Of a stretch of DNA of 64,000 nt, positions 25,626 to 34,889 are shown one piece after another (position 1 is the stretch's first letter; each line of letters begins with the position of its first letter). Below the pieces are notes generated by a model. The model had not been told where the DNA came from. It ran no database searches and saw only the letters and a list, made by a program, of their open reading frames with translations. The position numbers and the translations under genes were made by a program. Source of the DNA: F1-120-MAGs238 sp964484185 (lineage in GTDB: Bacteria > Planctomycetota > Phycisphaerae > Phycisphaerales > UBA1924); assembly GCA_964484185.1 (NCBI GenBank), contig CAZAEQ010000012.1:40602-104601 (forward strand), written 5' to 3'.

Positions 25626-25955
25626 ATGCGTCCGGCCGAACTTGTCAAACTGGCAAATCTGCGAAAAGCCCCCAAGCGAGATTTTTCGCTTGGGCTGGCA
25701 TTGGGTGCTGAGTTCAAGACCATTCAGTCTCGTCACCGCCAACTCGGCAAGGTCGGTGCCGCATGGAGCGTTGTGGTGCCCGATGACCTGAAAGCCGCCT
25801 GCGCCATTATCTCCTGTTCCCGCGGCGTGCTCACCATCCGTGCCCGCGACCACTCCGCTCGCTTCGATTTTGACCGCTGGCTCCGCTCCGGTGGCAAGGA
25901 AGCGCTCGCCGCCGCAGGCGGGAAACTCAAATCGGTCAAAGTTCTATGTTCCTGA
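25626..25955 (+). CDS. DciA-like (DUF721) protein
   Basis: A 109-residue protein. The ATG at 25626 (MRPAELVKLANLRK) is in a frame open far upstream, but the family resemblance begins here. The second half matches the DUF721/DciA pattern: GAAWSVVVPDDLKAAC, then a central strand CSRGVLTIRARDHSARFDFDRWL, then GGKLKSVKV. DciA-type proteins help load the replicative helicase in bacteria lacking DnaC. It lies 63 bp upstream of lysS and may share its transcript. Assignment is by pattern and should be treated as probable. Confidence 0.62.
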   Translation: MRPAELVKLANLRKAPKRDFSLGLALGAEFKTIQSRHRQLGKVGAAWSVVVPDDLKAACAIISCSRGVLTIRARDHSARFDFDRWLRSGGKEALAAAGGKLKSVKVLCS

Positions 25956-26018
25956 TTCCATTCTAAGACTTCTTGGGAACTCGCGAGTATTTCCGCGCTC
26001 CCCTACCATCTCGCCCTC

Positions 26019-27602
26019 ATGACTTCAGAAACCCCAGCATCCGGCGGCGAACGACTCGAATCTCAACGGCGTGAAAATCGTGAACTCGCGCGCGCGCTGG
26101 GAAGAAATCCATACGGCCAGCGCACGAAAGATCTCGTGGCTCTTGGCGAGGCGAAGGCTGTTTACGATGCCGCGGCCGATGAACTTCACAAAGCCAATAG
26201 CAAGACTCCGGGCTTTACCGATCCGCGCCCTGAAGTAGCTGTTGCAGGGCGCGTCATGCTGCTGCGCGACAATGGCAAACTCCTCTGGATCAATCTTCGC
26301 GATGACACGGGAGATTTGCAAGTTGCGGTCTCGCAGAAAGATGTCTCCGAGGCAGACTTCAAACTCGCCAAGCTCATCGATGTCGCTGACGTTGTCATTA
26401 TCCGCGGCAGGCTTATGAAAACTCGCACCGGCGAAGTCACCGTCTGGGCATCTGCGGTCGAGCCCGCCGCCAAGAGCCTTGTACCGCCGCCATCAAAGCA
26501 CGATGGCTTGCAGGATATCGAAATCCGCTACCGTCAGCGCTACACCGATCTTTGGGCTAACCCACAGGGAATTTCAGTTTTCAAACTGCGTTCCAAGATC
26601 ATCTCTCGAGTGCGCCAGACTCTTACGACGCGTCAGTTTCTCGAAGTTGAAACTCCGATGATGCAGACGCTCGCCGGAGGTGCAGCGGCTCGCCCGTTCA
26701 TGACACATATGAACGCGCTCACGATCAATCTCTTCCTTCGCATTGCGCCAGAGCTCTATCTCAAGCGATTGCTTGTTGGCGGCCTGCCGCGTGTATACGA
26801 GATTAACCGCAACTTCCGCAACGAAGGACTCGACAAACAGCACAATCCTGAGTTTACGATGCTCGAGGTGTATGAAGCATTCGGCGATTGCACCACCGTC
26901 ATGGACCTGACCGAAGCGATCATTCGCGATGCTGCAATGTTTGTCGCGCGCCAGAGCGAGTACACCGCGTTGTATCCAGATGTCGATGTTTCCAGCATGA
27001 AACTGCCATTTGGCGATGTGCTCGTTGACTACGGCACTCCCTTCGCGCGAGTTACCTACGCCGAACTGTTTGAAAAGACGCTTGGCTTTCCGATGACCGA
27101 TATAGATCGCGCTCGCAAAGCCGCGGTTGAACACAAGGTGCTTTCACCTGAAGCTGCAGGCAAACTCGATGAAGTGCTCGTTATCAATGATCTGTTCGAG
27201 CGGCTCGCCGAGAAGACCATCGACCCCGCCAAGCCCACATTTATCATGGAGTATCCCGCAGCTATTTCGCCGCTTACTCGACCCAAGGCTTCGAACCCCG
27301 TCGTCGCAGAACGGGCCGACCTCTTCATTGGACACATGGAAATCGCCCCCCACTACACCGAGCTCAACGATCCAGATGTGCAGCTCGCAAAGTTCACCGA
27401 ACAGCTCAAGGGGCTCGATGCCGAGAAAGCAGCGGAAGAAAACACTTATCGCAACCTCGATGAAGATTTCATCAATGCACTCAAAGTGGGAATGCCTCCC
27501 GCCGGCGGCATGGGCCTGGGCATCGACCGTCTCGTGATGCTCCTCACCAATCAGCGAACCATTCGCGATGTCGTTCTGTTCCCGCTTATGCGACCGCTGT
27601 AA
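26019..27602 (+). CDS. lysS: Lysyl-tRNA synthetase, class II
   Basis: Charges tRNA-Lys with lysine. The 527-residue protein has an N-terminal OB-fold anticodon-binding domain (AVAGRVMLLRDNGKLLWINLRDDTGDLQV) and a class II catalytic core. Motif 1 is FLEVETPMMQTLAGGAAARPF, motif 2 FRNEGLDKQHNPEFTMLE and motif 3 GMGLGIDRLVMLL. Length and order are normal. The last 17 bp overlap the end of the convergent FAD-protein gene. Confidence 0.96.
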   Translation: MTSETPASGGERLESQRRENRELARALGRNPYGQRTKDLVALGEAKAVYDAAADELHKANSKTPGFTDPRPEVAVAGRVMLLRDNGKLLWINLRDDTGDLQVAVSQKDVSEADFKLAKLIDVADVVIIRGRLMKTRTGEVTVWASAVEPAAKSLVPPPSKHDGLQDIEIRYRQRYTDLWANPQGISVFKLRSKIISRVRQTLTTRQFLEVETPMMQTLAGGAAARPFMTHMNALTINLFLRIAPELYLKRLLVGGLPRVYEINRNFRNEGLDKQHNPEFTMLEVYEAFGDCTTVMDLTEAIIRDAAMFVARQSEYTALYPDVDVSSMKLPFGDVLVDYGTPFARVTYAELFEKTLGFPMTDIDRARKAAVEHKVLSPEAAGKLDEVLVINDLFERLAEKTIDPAKPTFIMEYPAAISPLTRPKASNPVVAERADLFIGHMEIAPHYTELNDPDVQLAKFTEQLKGLDAEKAAEENTYRNLDEDFINALKVGMPPAGGMGLGIDRLVMLLTNQRTIRDVVLFPLMRPL

Positions 27603-28956
27603 TCAACTTCGTCGCCAGCTCTTCGGCTTGCACTCGAATTTCAGGAACGGCGATAGTCTCCCACAGTTGCGCCTTGCGCACTGGACCAATCGTCCAGAGT
27701 CGTGGCTGCGATTGTCCGGTTACAGTCGGTCGCCCTTGTTCATCGCAATCGATTCCGAGCCGCATGATGTCAGACACAACTAGTTTGTCGTTCAACATCT
27801 GCCTCACAAGCGGGTTCTCGCTGCGATTCACATCAGTCTCTGGTCCTGTGCAATTCACCACGCATCCGACCTGCACCACTCGCGGCTTTGCTGCTCCGCG
27901 ATCGAGAATCGTCGCTTCTAATAGCTCGCCGGCCGCGACCACTCGCACCAATCTCGCGGCGGCCACTTCAAGCCTTCCTTCCGATTGCAGTTGATCGGCC
28001 CGGGCTGCAACCTGGGGCGCAACGCGATGGCGATGCGAGTCCCAATACGGCACAAGCTTCTCGAGAAACCGCTGCTTGTCTGTAGTGCTGAGCCCCTGCC
28101 ACAACTGACTCGTCACGGGTCGCAGCGCAGTAATCGCCTCGCGCCAATCAAAATCTTTATTGCGACATGTCAAAACATATGCTCGTATTGCTTTCAGTAG
28201 CCCCGGCGTAGATGTTGGCCAGTATGCAATCGGTGGCGGCGGCAACTTCCGCGGCGGCGCATCATGGTGCCGGTGAGGCTGCGGCAGCAGTCCTCGTCTT
28301 GAAATCGCCAGCATCTTGTAATCCGGGGACTGCCCCGCTATCGAGACAGCGCAATCGATCATCGTTAACCCTGTGCCAATCAACAGGGCGCCGCGTTCCA
28401 GTTGCGAACTGGCAGAACTTACTCTCCATGGATTGTTGATATAGCCAGGATGCTGGCGGGCACTCTCGTCGATTTCCCTGGGAATTCGCGGCGTGTTGTG
28501 TCCCCACGCCAACACCACTTGCTTCCCGTAAACCTCCTCGCCGCCTGCTGCAGCAACCTTCACGCCACTATCGGTGGTCTCAAGTCGCACAGCCTGCGAT
28601 CGAATGTGCTCAATGGATATTCGCTCTGCCGCGAGCGCCGCAAGATAACGCAGGTATTTTCCATAGTCACCGCGTGCCACAAAATCACCACCTGATGCGT
28701 TCGCATGTCCCTGAGCCCGGTACCAGGAAAGAAAGTGCTCACTCTCCGACGCAATCGCGCTCATACGCCCCGCGGGCACGTTCAAAACATGCAGCGGCTG
28801 CGACGTCTGATATGGCACGCCGGGTCCAAGCTCGCCCGATTCAAAAATCACCACCGAGAACTGCTTCGCCTTTGGTGTGAGCCGCGATAAATGGAACAAC
28901 AGCATTGTCCCAGAACACCCGCCACCAATGATGATGCAATCAAATATTCGCGGCAA
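27586..28956 (-). CDS. FAD/NAD(P)-binding oxidoreductase-like protein
   Basis: A 456-residue flavoprotein candidate. The dinucleotide motif is IIIGGGCSGTMLLFHL at the N-terminus; later motifs are LGPGVPYQTSQPLHVLNVPAGRM and the second nucleotide site GALLIGTGLTMIDCAV. This is the pattern of the 'FAD-NAD(P)-binding' (HI0933-unrelated, PF13454-like) family. I prefer the TTG start at 28956, because AAAGGAG stands 5 bp before it; another TTG seven codons upstream is also open. It overlaps the lysS end by 17 bp. The substrate is unknown. Confidence 0.8.
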   Translation of the reverse strand: MPRIFDCIIIGGGCSGTMLLFHLSRLTPKAKQFSVVIFESGELGPGVPYQTSQPLHVLNVPAGRMSAIASESEHFLSWYRAQGHANASGGDFVARGDYGKYLRYLAALAAERISIEHIRSQAVRLETTDSGVKVAAAGGEEVYGKQVVLAWGHNTPRIPREIDESARQHPGYINNPWRVSSASSQLERGALLIGTGLTMIDCAVSIAGQSPDYKMLAISRRGLLPQPHRHHDAPPRKLPPPPIAYWPTSTPGLLKAIRAYVLTCRNKDFDWREAITALRPVTSQLWQGLSTTDKQRFLEKLVPYWDSHRHRVAPQVAARADQLQSEGRLEVAAARLVRVVAAGELLEATILDRGAAKPRVVQVGCVVNCTGPETDVNRSENPLVRQMLNDKLVVSDIMRLGIDCDEQGRPTVTGQSQPRLWTIGPVRKAQLWETIAVPEIRVQAEELATKLITAVA

Positions 28957-29022
28957 CTGTTCTCCTTTGGGTACCAACCCCCCTAGAAGATAGCTGCTTC
29001 GACTTCAACTTGGCAAGTGAGA

Positions 29023-29868
29023 CTACTTGTTCTCCTGAACATATTTGAGAAGTTTGGCCCGCTGCGACGGATCTAGCGCAGCGGATATGTCCAGAAACAA
29101 CATGGTCTTTTCTTTCTGCGTTGCGGGAGTTGTAATGTGTGCCTGCGCAAAATTTGAAGTGATTTTTCGCACTTTTTCTTCCTGTGTCTGTGACATCTCC
29201 AGGTGCTTGATGAATTCCTCGAGCTTTCCCTGTCCTTCCGCGATCACCCGTTCATACGCCCGCTTCACATCCTGCCCGAACTGCTCAAATCCGATTTTGA
29301 GCATCGCGCCGGCTCGGTCAGGTTTCTTCCCGTTCTTGGTTGGCTTGCCTGCAGCTGCTGCCAGTTCTTCATCCGCTAAGGCTGCCCGATATTCCTGCAC
29401 AAGCCCGACAAACACCTTCCTCTGCTCCGCGGAAAGCACGGCCCCAACTGTCTCCTGCAGCCTGCCATGCTTGCGAATCGGCTCTGCCTTCTCATAGGTC
29501 TCGCGCAAGAGCATCCCCTGCTCCTGTGTGTTGTTGCTTGCGCCAGCTGTTGAGAATCTTAATAACAGATCCAGGTTGTCTCTCACAAACACGTCAAGCA
29601 GGAGCGATCTCGCGGCAATCGTTTCATCAACTTTTGCCTTTGTCATTTCATCCAGTTTCATCATGCCGATCGCCGCTTCTTCTGGCGATATCTCCAGTCT
29701 GCGCAAGTGGCCATCGAAATCGCGTTCGACAAGCGTGACCTTCTTTGCTGCCCTGTCAACTTTGGGACCAGACAAGGCGTCCTTGCTGTTCTCCGGCGGC
29801 TCTGCGACGACAATCCCGCCGATACCGCAGATCGCCACTGAGATCGCCAGAATCAATGAACTCTTCAT
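29023..29868 (-). CDS. Secreted helical protein of unknown function
   Basis: A 281-residue exported protein; the start at 29868 (MKSSLILAISVAICGIGGIVVAEP) gives a clean signal peptide. The mature part is mostly charged helices (RKVFVGLVQEYRAALADEE, EQFGQDVKRAYERVIAEGQGKLEEFIKHLEM). The sequence SAEQRKVF followed near the end by DPSQRAKLLKYVQ recalls periplasmic Spy/LTXXQ-like or 'Heavy-metal resistance' helical proteins, but the match is too weak to name. It is a lone minus-strand gene, with a 448-bp spacer before the next plus-strand dockerin gene. Confidence 0.65.
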   Translation of the reverse strand: MKSSLILAISVAICGIGGIVVAEPPENSKDALSGPKVDRAAKKVTLVERDFDGHLRRLEISPEEAAIGMMKLDEMTKAKVDETIAARSLLLDVFVRDNLDLLLRFSTAGASNNTQEQGMLLRETYEKAEPIRKHGRLQETVGAVLSAEQRKVFVGLVQEYRAALADEELAAAAGKPTKNGKKPDRAGAMLKIGFEQFGQDVKRAYERVIAEGQGKLEEFIKHLEMSQTQEEKVRKITSNFAQAHITTPATQKEKTMLFLDISAALDPSQRAKLLKYVQENK

Positions 29869-30316
29869 GCCGGTCCACCCTTTCCACTTGACGCTTCGAT
29901 CGATTCGCCCAGGCGAGCCCAATCGACACCCCGTTTCCACCGACAAGAACGCACAGCCCTACGACACAATTTCACATCGCCGCAATAAAGGCTGGTTGGG
30001 TTTGTGGAAGCATGCCTTTCTCTCTCGAATTTCCCTTAAAGTCCGATAAATACATGCTCACACAAAGAGCCAAGTGTCTTAGTCCGATAATCAAAACGCG
30101 GACAAGCGGATTGTTGCCGAGAGATTCGCTGAAAATCTTCGACTCTTCAAATTCTTCTTAGGAAATTCCCGCGCGATCGGTTACATTCACACCTGAGCAT
30201 TGGCCATTCCCTTCGTTTACGACTGTGCTACGCCGATCTCAACAACATTCTGCCGAATCACGCGGCCATACACCGCGGTGTTGGATTTTCTATTGCCCCA
30301 TTACGGAGACACTTGC
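29869..30316. other. 448-bp divergent spacer with repeated AGTCCGATAA
   Basis: This gap lies between the helical secreted protein (minus) and a dockerin protein (plus). It holds two copies of AGTCCGATAA at 30040-30049 and 30081-30090, 41 bp apart, both on the plus strand and about 230-280 bp before the dockerin start. ACGGAGA just before ATG 30317 is a good ribosome site. No RNA gene was seen. Confidence 0.6.
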
Positions 30317-32164
30317 ATGCATCGTTCTTTCGATTCCACCACTCTCGCAGCCGCCGTCCTCGCGGCGTGCGCCGGCCTGGCCGTCGCTCAGCCCGCAAAC
30401 AACTTGTGTGCCAATGCACAAGTGATTGGCTCAAACGCCACAGTCAACGGCACCAATGTAAATGCAACCACAGATGGACCATTAGGCGGTTGCGGCGGCT
30501 CCGGTAACGATGTCTGGTATGTCTATTCACATCCCGCGAACGGCACGACACAATCTTTGACGATTGCTACGTGCGCAGGCGCGAACTACGACTCCGTCAT
30601 TCGCGTCTTCACTGGAAACTGCGGCGGTCTCACACAAACCGTCTGTAACGACGACTCCTGCGGACTGCAGTCATCAGTCGTCCAGTCCGTCACCCCCGGC
30701 GTTACCTATTACATCTCAGTTTCCGGCTACAACGGGGCAACCGGAACATTCACGCTCACAACATCAACCGTTGCCGCGCCACCTCGGCCCACCGCGCTTC
30801 CTCTGCCCCCACTCCCACCAATGACCACTGGTCCTGACATCATCGTCGGCGACTTGATTGACGTTCAAGCTTGGGGAACAACTGGTGCGGTTGCCGCGTA
30901 TTCGGTCGGTACCACCTCCTGCAACAACGGCACCGCCAATGTCCTTTGGGTTGCCAACACGAATCAGCACCCTGTCATTGGCCAGAACTTTTACCGCTAC
31001 GCGGACAACCGCTTTGAACTGGTCGGAATCTCCTGGCTCAAGCACGGATTTACGGCACTGACACAGAGCCTCTGCAACACATGCAGCGGGCAAGGCGGCG
31101 CGGTACTTGGCGTCGGCTGTTCAGATCCTTATGGGGCCGGACTCAATGGAAGCCAGGGCGGCCTGGGCCCGCGCAGCCATATCAATGCAACCAATGGATA
31201 CTACCCATACCCATTCACAAATCCCCCCGCGCCCTACATCGTTCCTGCTGCCGCTGAGCCGGTGATCGGTCGTCGCCTGCAGGCATTGACAGCAGATCTC
31301 GCGGTTTCTGGCCGCTATTTCGCTGAATGCCAGTATGTGAACGCTGATGAAGCGACCTTCAATGGGGCAACTCTGGCGACCAACGGCCTCAACAACGTTT
31401 CGTATCGCGAAGTCTTCATCACCAACGGCGTTCTCCAGCCAAATTACTTTATCGGCGGCACCGCGCGTGGCTGGCCTGCGCTCAAAGCCTGGACATATCT
31501 TGATCCCACCGTTGTGCTCAACTCATACGACCACACTGTTAGCACTGTTACTTCAGCGACCAATCCAACGCTTATCAACGTTGCAACTCGTTTCTGGGTG
31601 GGAGCCAAGGTTGTTGACAATGGAAACGGAACCTGGACTTACAACTACACAATCTTCAATGTGAACAGCGATATCGCCATGGGCAAGTTCGAGCTGCCCA
31701 GCACTGATATCACTGCGACAGCGCCCTATCAGCGCATTCCAATGTATCACTCCAGCGAACCCGCGACATTTAATGATGCGTGGTCGTACTCCGCAGACTC
31801 TGCGGGTGTACGTTGGAATACACCACAGACATTCGCGCAGAATGCCAATTCCTCCGCACTCCGTTACTCCACTTCCGCAACCTTCTCTGTCACTACGGAC
31901 ACTGCGCCAGTCACTGGCACCGCCAAGCTCTACTTCTTTAAGAACAATGGCTCGCTCAATCTGACCGGCCTGCCGATTCCCGGCAACGGATCTCCTGACT
32001 GTGCGGCAGATTTCAACGGCGATGCACTTGTCGACTTCTTTGACTATCTCGATTTCGTTGACGCCTTCTCCGCAAACGATCCTTCTGCAGACTTCAATGG
32101 CGACGCAGTCATCGACTTCTTCGACTACCTCGATTTCGTCGATGCGTTCTCAACCGGTTGCTGA
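30317..32164 (+). CDS. Large secreted GC-type dockerin protein with PPC-like domain
   Basis: A 615-residue protein. The start at 30317 (MHRSFDSTTLAAAVLAACAGLAVAQ) follows ACGGAGA and gives a signal peptide; the upstream open frame is not signal-like. An N-terminal PPC-type domain (NNLCANAQVIG, DVWYVYSHPANGTTQSLTIATCAGANYDSVIRVFTGNCGG) is followed by a long domain without recognisable catalytic residues and then the paired EF-hand tag ending in STGC. Four Cys pairs in the first domain suggest disulfides. A strong terminator follows. Confidence 0.85.
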   Translation: MHRSFDSTTLAAAVLAACAGLAVAQPANNLCANAQVIGSNATVNGTNVNATTDGPLGGCGGSGNDVWYVYSHPANGTTQSLTIATCAGANYDSVIRVFTGNCGGLTQTVCNDDSCGLQSSVVQSVTPGVTYYISVSGYNGATGTFTLTTSTVAAPPRPTALPLPPLPPMTTGPDIIVGDLIDVQAWGTTGAVAAYSVGTTSCNNGTANVLWVANTNQHPVIGQNFYRYADNRFELVGISWLKHGFTALTQSLCNTCSGQGGAVLGVGCSDPYGAGLNGSQGGLGPRSHINATNGYYPYPFTNPPAPYIVPAAAEPVIGRRLQALTADLAVSGRYFAECQYVNADEATFNGATLATNGLNNVSYREVFITNGVLQPNYFIGGTARGWPALKAWTYLDPTVVLNSYDHTVSTVTSATNPTLINVATRFWVGAKVVDNGNGTWTYNYTIFNVNSDIAMGKFELPSTDITATAPYQRIPMYHSSEPATFNDAWSYSADSAGVRWNTPQTFAQNANSSALRYSTSATFSVTTDTAPVTGTAKLYFFKNNGSLNLTGLPIPGNGSPDCAADFNGDALVDFFDYLDFVDAFSANDPSADFNGDAVIDFFDYLDFVDAFSTGC

Positions 32165-32190
32165 TCGCCCGGAAACATCGCATGTTTAAA

Positions 32191-32225
32191 AGAGAGCTCG
32201 GCTTGCCGAGCTCTCTTTCTTTTTG
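32191..32225 (+). terminator. Rho-independent terminator after the dockerin gene
   Basis: AGAGAGCTCGG (32191-32201) pairs with CCGAGCTCTCT (32206-32216) around a 4-nt loop, followed by TTCTTTTTG. It lies 26 bp after the stop codon. Confidence 0.9.
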
Positions 32226-32291
32226 TGCTCTCGCCGCGCAGTTGTTTGACAATGAACCGCGTGCAAAATATATCAAGATTACACAATATTA

Positions 32292-33056
32292 TTAATTTGA
32301 GACCCGTATCACGAATCTCGCCCCGGGCGAATAGTCGCCATCAAACTCCAGCTGCCCGCCGGCGGCTTCCACCATTCGCCGCGAAACCATCAGCCCAAAT
32401 CCGTGCCCGCCAACCGTTCCGCTCGCAAGGGGTTGAAACAGGCGTTCCCGCACCGCTGCAGTGACCCCGCAACCGGTATCGACCAACTCAATCTCAACAC
32501 CCCTATCTGCCCCGGTGTTCCACGTAGAACAGTTAATGCAGATTGATCCACCAGGGCAGGTTGCGCGAATTGAGTTGGTGAGAAGATTCACCAATACCTG
32601 CTGAAGTTCCAATGGGTTCATTGAGGCTGTGAGTCCATCTGGACAGCTGACCTGAAGTGTAATGCCCTGCTTCTCGATCTGCGTTGATACTGAGTTGCAC
32701 GCCGCTTCAAGTACGGTCGGCAATCGAACGCCAATCCGAGCGTTGCCACCCGTATTCTCCGAGACCATTACCAGGCCGAGAGTTGATTCTGCGATTCGCG
32801 ACGCGTGCCGAATGCCGGCAACGGCCCTTTCAAGCGCCTTCGCTGCAAGCTGATGGTCGGTGGGATTGGCTAGTGCCAACTGTGAATATGACAGGGCTGG
32901 CGTCAAAGCGTTATTGATCTCGTGCAATACCGCCCCAGCAAGGACGCCTAGTGAGGCCAGCCGCTGGAGGTCTGCAAGCTGGACATCCAGCTGCACATCG
33001 GGCCTAGGTTCCACGTGGAACACCTTGGGTCCTTTGCTTTGAGCACGATCCTCCAT
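32292..33056 (-). CDS. Soluble histidine kinase with two embedded parS-like sites
   Basis: A 254-residue kinase without transmembrane or sensor domain. The H-box is LHEINNALTPA (His45), the N-box NLLTNSIRA, G1 DTGCGV and G2 GHGFGLMVS. It is oriented head-to-head with parB, whose start lies 154 bp away. The DNA coding for VFHVEP (residues 12-17) and CSTWNT (about 176-181) consists of parS-like palindromes, so part of this gene's sequence is probably constrained by ParB binding. A cognate response regulator is not adjacent. Phosphotransfer to a partner is inferred from the family. Confidence 0.86.
   Translation of the reverse strand: MEDRAQSKGPKVFHVEPRPDVQLDVQLADLQRLASLGVLAGAVLHEINNALTPALSYSQLALANPTDHQLAAKALERAVAGIRHASRIAESTLGLVMVSENTGGNARIGVRLPTVLEAACNSVSTQIEKQGITLQVSCPDGLTASMNPLELQQVLVNLLTNSIRATCPGGSICINCSTWNTGADRGVEIELVDTGCGVTAAVRERLFQPLASGTVGGHGFGLMVSRRMVEAAGGQLEFDGDYSPGARFVIRVSN
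32516..32531. promoter_or_regulatory. parS: parS-like ParB-binding site 1
   Basis: TGTTCCACGTAGAACA matches the general bacterial parS consensus TGTTTCACGTGAAACA at 13 of 16 positions, or 14 if the known C/T wobble at position 5 is allowed. It has a near-perfect dyad around ACGT. It lies inside the kinase gene, about 680 bp from the parB start. Confidence 0.72.
33007..33022. promoter_or_regulatory. parS: parS-like ParB-binding site 2
   Basis: GGTTCCACGTGGAACA contains the perfect 14-bp palindrome GTTCCACGTGGAAC (33008-33021), one change per half-site from the canonical parS core. It lies near the 5' end of the kinase gene, about 190 bp from the parB start. In other bacteria such sites are often read as FHVE in nearby genes, exactly as here. 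Confidence 0.8.
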
Positions 33057-33210
33057 CCTGATCTGATCGGATGTTCAGCGGTTCCAAAATCCCATTCCGG
33101 TTGCTCGCGGCACAGAATGAATCGCCCCAGGCGGTCCAATTTCACCATATTCACAGATTGCCGCGCCACAAATCTGCTACACTGTGTGCATACATGCAAG
33201 GAGGCAGAAA

Positions 33211-34233
33211 ATGGAAAAACCCAAAAAATTGGGTCGTGGCCTTAGCAGTCTACTGTCGGTCAACACACCAGTTCAGGTGATGGCACCAAAGGCGAATATT
33301 GAGTATACCGGTCTGTCTAGTGAAGAGAAGACAGGTGGGTTGGTACACATTCCGATTGAAGACATTGTACCGAATCGCTATCAGCCACGTCGCGTAATTG
33401 ATGACTCCACTATTAGTCAATTGGCAGCCTCCATAAAAACGAGCGGTGTGATGCAGCCGATCGTGCTGCGGCCTCTGGCGAACGGGCAAGCGGTGGGGGG
33501 GCACGGTTCCGCTGCAGGGGCCGCGTGGGAGCTGGTAGCCGGCGAACGCCGCTGGCGTGCCGCGTCAGAAGCCGGGCTTCGGAGTATTCCAGCAATTATT
33601 AAAGAGCTTTCCGACAGCGATTGTGCGCAATGGGCGATAGTCGAAAATGTCCAGCGCGAAGATTTGAATCCGATCGATAAAGCACTGGCGTTCAGAGCCC
33701 TCAGTGAACAGTTCGGGATGACCCAGGCAGAGATTGCGGAGCGGGTGGGGGTCGATCGTTCGACCATTGCAAACCTCATCCGCCTCACGGAACTGGAGCC
33801 CGTGCTTCAGGAACTGGTTTCCCGCGGCGAGCTTTCGAACGGCCACGCCAAGGTCTTGCTATCTCTTGAGTCAGAAGGCAATTTGCCCCAGGATCAACGC
33901 GGCCGCGTTATTCTGGGAAAACGTGCCGCGGCCAGCGGTTGGAGCGTCAAGAGTACGGAAATTGAAGTAAAGAAATGGCAATCTGCGATTCGGACGCGGC
34001 AGCAGGGGGGTGTTGGCCAGGAACTTGCGGCAGCGCACCAGAGCGCTGCGACAGACAAGACCCTGATCATTCTCGCCGACCTTGCTCGTCAGATCGGGGA
34101 ACAGCTGGGTACGAAGGTGCAGATCCAGCCGCATGTCGGTCGCAAGGGCATGACTTCAGGCCGGATTATAATAGAATATTATGATATAGATCATTTTGAT
34201 GGCTTGGTCGAGAAATTTAGAAAGTGCACCTGA
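33211..34233 (+). CDS. parB: Chromosome-partitioning protein ParB
   Basis: ParB binds parS, spreads as a CTP-dependent clamp and guides chromosome segregation. The 340-residue protein starts at 33211 with AAGGAGG seven bases upstream. Motifs are GRGLSSLLS at the N-terminus (ParA contact), the ParB/Srx core IVPNRYQPRRVIDD and ELVAGERRWRAASEAG (CTP pocket), ENVQREDLNPIDKALAF, and the helix-turn-helix MTQAEIAERVGVDRSTIANLIRL. A Gly/Ala-rich insert of about 15 residues (NGQAVGGHGSAAGAA) stands before the GERRWRA motif. No parA is present on this side. Two parS-like sites lie within 700 bp. Confidence 0.94.
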   Translation: MEKPKKLGRGLSSLLSVNTPVQVMAPKANIEYTGLSSEEKTGGLVHIPIEDIVPNRYQPRRVIDDSTISQLAASIKTSGVMQPIVLRPLANGQAVGGHGSAAGAAWELVAGERRWRAASEAGLRSIPAIIKELSDSDCAQWAIVENVQREDLNPIDKALAFRALSEQFGMTQAEIAERVGVDRSTIANLIRLTELEPVLQELVSRGELSNGHAKVLLSLESEGNLPQDQRGRVILGKRAAASGWSVKSTEIEVKKWQSAIRTRQQGGVGQELAAAHQSAATDKTLIILADLARQIGEQLGTKVQIQPHVGRKGMTSGRIIIEYYDIDHFDGLVEKFRKCT

Positions 34234-34270
34234 TGGGGTGAGAGGTGTGCGTTTGTAGCGCACAATTAGA

Positions 34271-34304
34271 ACGCCCTCGACATTCGAGCGAATGTCGAGG
34301 GCGT
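34271..34304. terminator. Long hairpin between convergent genes
   Basis: A 14-bp perfect stem (ACGCCCTCGACATT pairing with 34291-34304) closes a 6-nt loop between parB and the convergent coiled-coil/winged-helix gene. There is only a weak T-run (AGTTTG), so termination is likely but not certain. Confidence 0.65.
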
Positions 34305-34340
34305 AGTTTGCTGCTGAATCTCAAGGTATCGCCGTAAAGC

Positions 34341-34781
34341 TCAACCCTTGGATGTGTATACGCCGCGACGGACCTTCTTGAAACGGCTGGGGAAGCGGAT
34401 CAGGGTCTGGTTCACAATCGTGCGGAAATTAGCGGCTGTGGTCTTGTAACCATCTTTCACGACTGCGTATGCAATCTCGGTCACGCCAAGTTCTTTGCCC
34501 TTCATGGTCGATGCCATCGCATCGGGAAGATTGGACTTGTTCATGAAGCGCTTGCGGCCATGCGATGGCGAGTCGCCGGAGGCGAACGCATGAATGCTTG
34601 CGCCGTGAAGCGAGCCGCCCTCAGCACGAATCTGCTCATCGAGGTCGCGAATCTCAAGCAGCAGCTTGTTGCGTTTGCTTTTGAGCGCTGCAACTTTCTG
34701 TTGACGTTTTGCTACTTCTTTCACAAGATCCGCGGCAGACGCGCCGCCAAGTGACGATCCGGATTTCTTCGACTTTGCCAT
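34341..34781 (-). CDS. Coiled-coil plus winged-helix-like small protein
   Basis: A 146-residue basic protein. An N-terminal coiled coil (LVKEVAKRQQKVAALKSKRNKLLLEIRDLDEQI, about 19-52) is followed by a Gly/Ser/His linker and a C-terminal domain of about 70 residues (LPDAMASTMKGKELGVTEIAYAVVKDGYKT ... FRTIVNQTLIRFPSRFKKVRRGVYTSKG). That pattern resembles the HARE-HTH/restriction winged helix. I recall similar proteins as common in Planctomycetota; their role is unknown, with DNA binding plausible. Confidence 0.68.
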   Translation of the reverse strand: MAKSKKSGSSLGGASAADLVKEVAKRQQKVAALKSKRNKLLLEIRDLDEQIRAEGGSLHGASIHAFASGDSPSHGRKRFMNKSNLPDAMASTMKGKELGVTEIAYAVVKDGYKTTAANFRTIVNQTLIRFPSRFKKVRRGVYTSKG

Positions 34782-34889
34782 TTTGTATTACTCCGATTGA
34801 GTTGTTATGTGAAGGTGTGCATAGACACAACTCTTCTACCCTCGCAATGTTATTGCCGTGCTCGATTCAATGCAAGATTTAGCCAGCGA

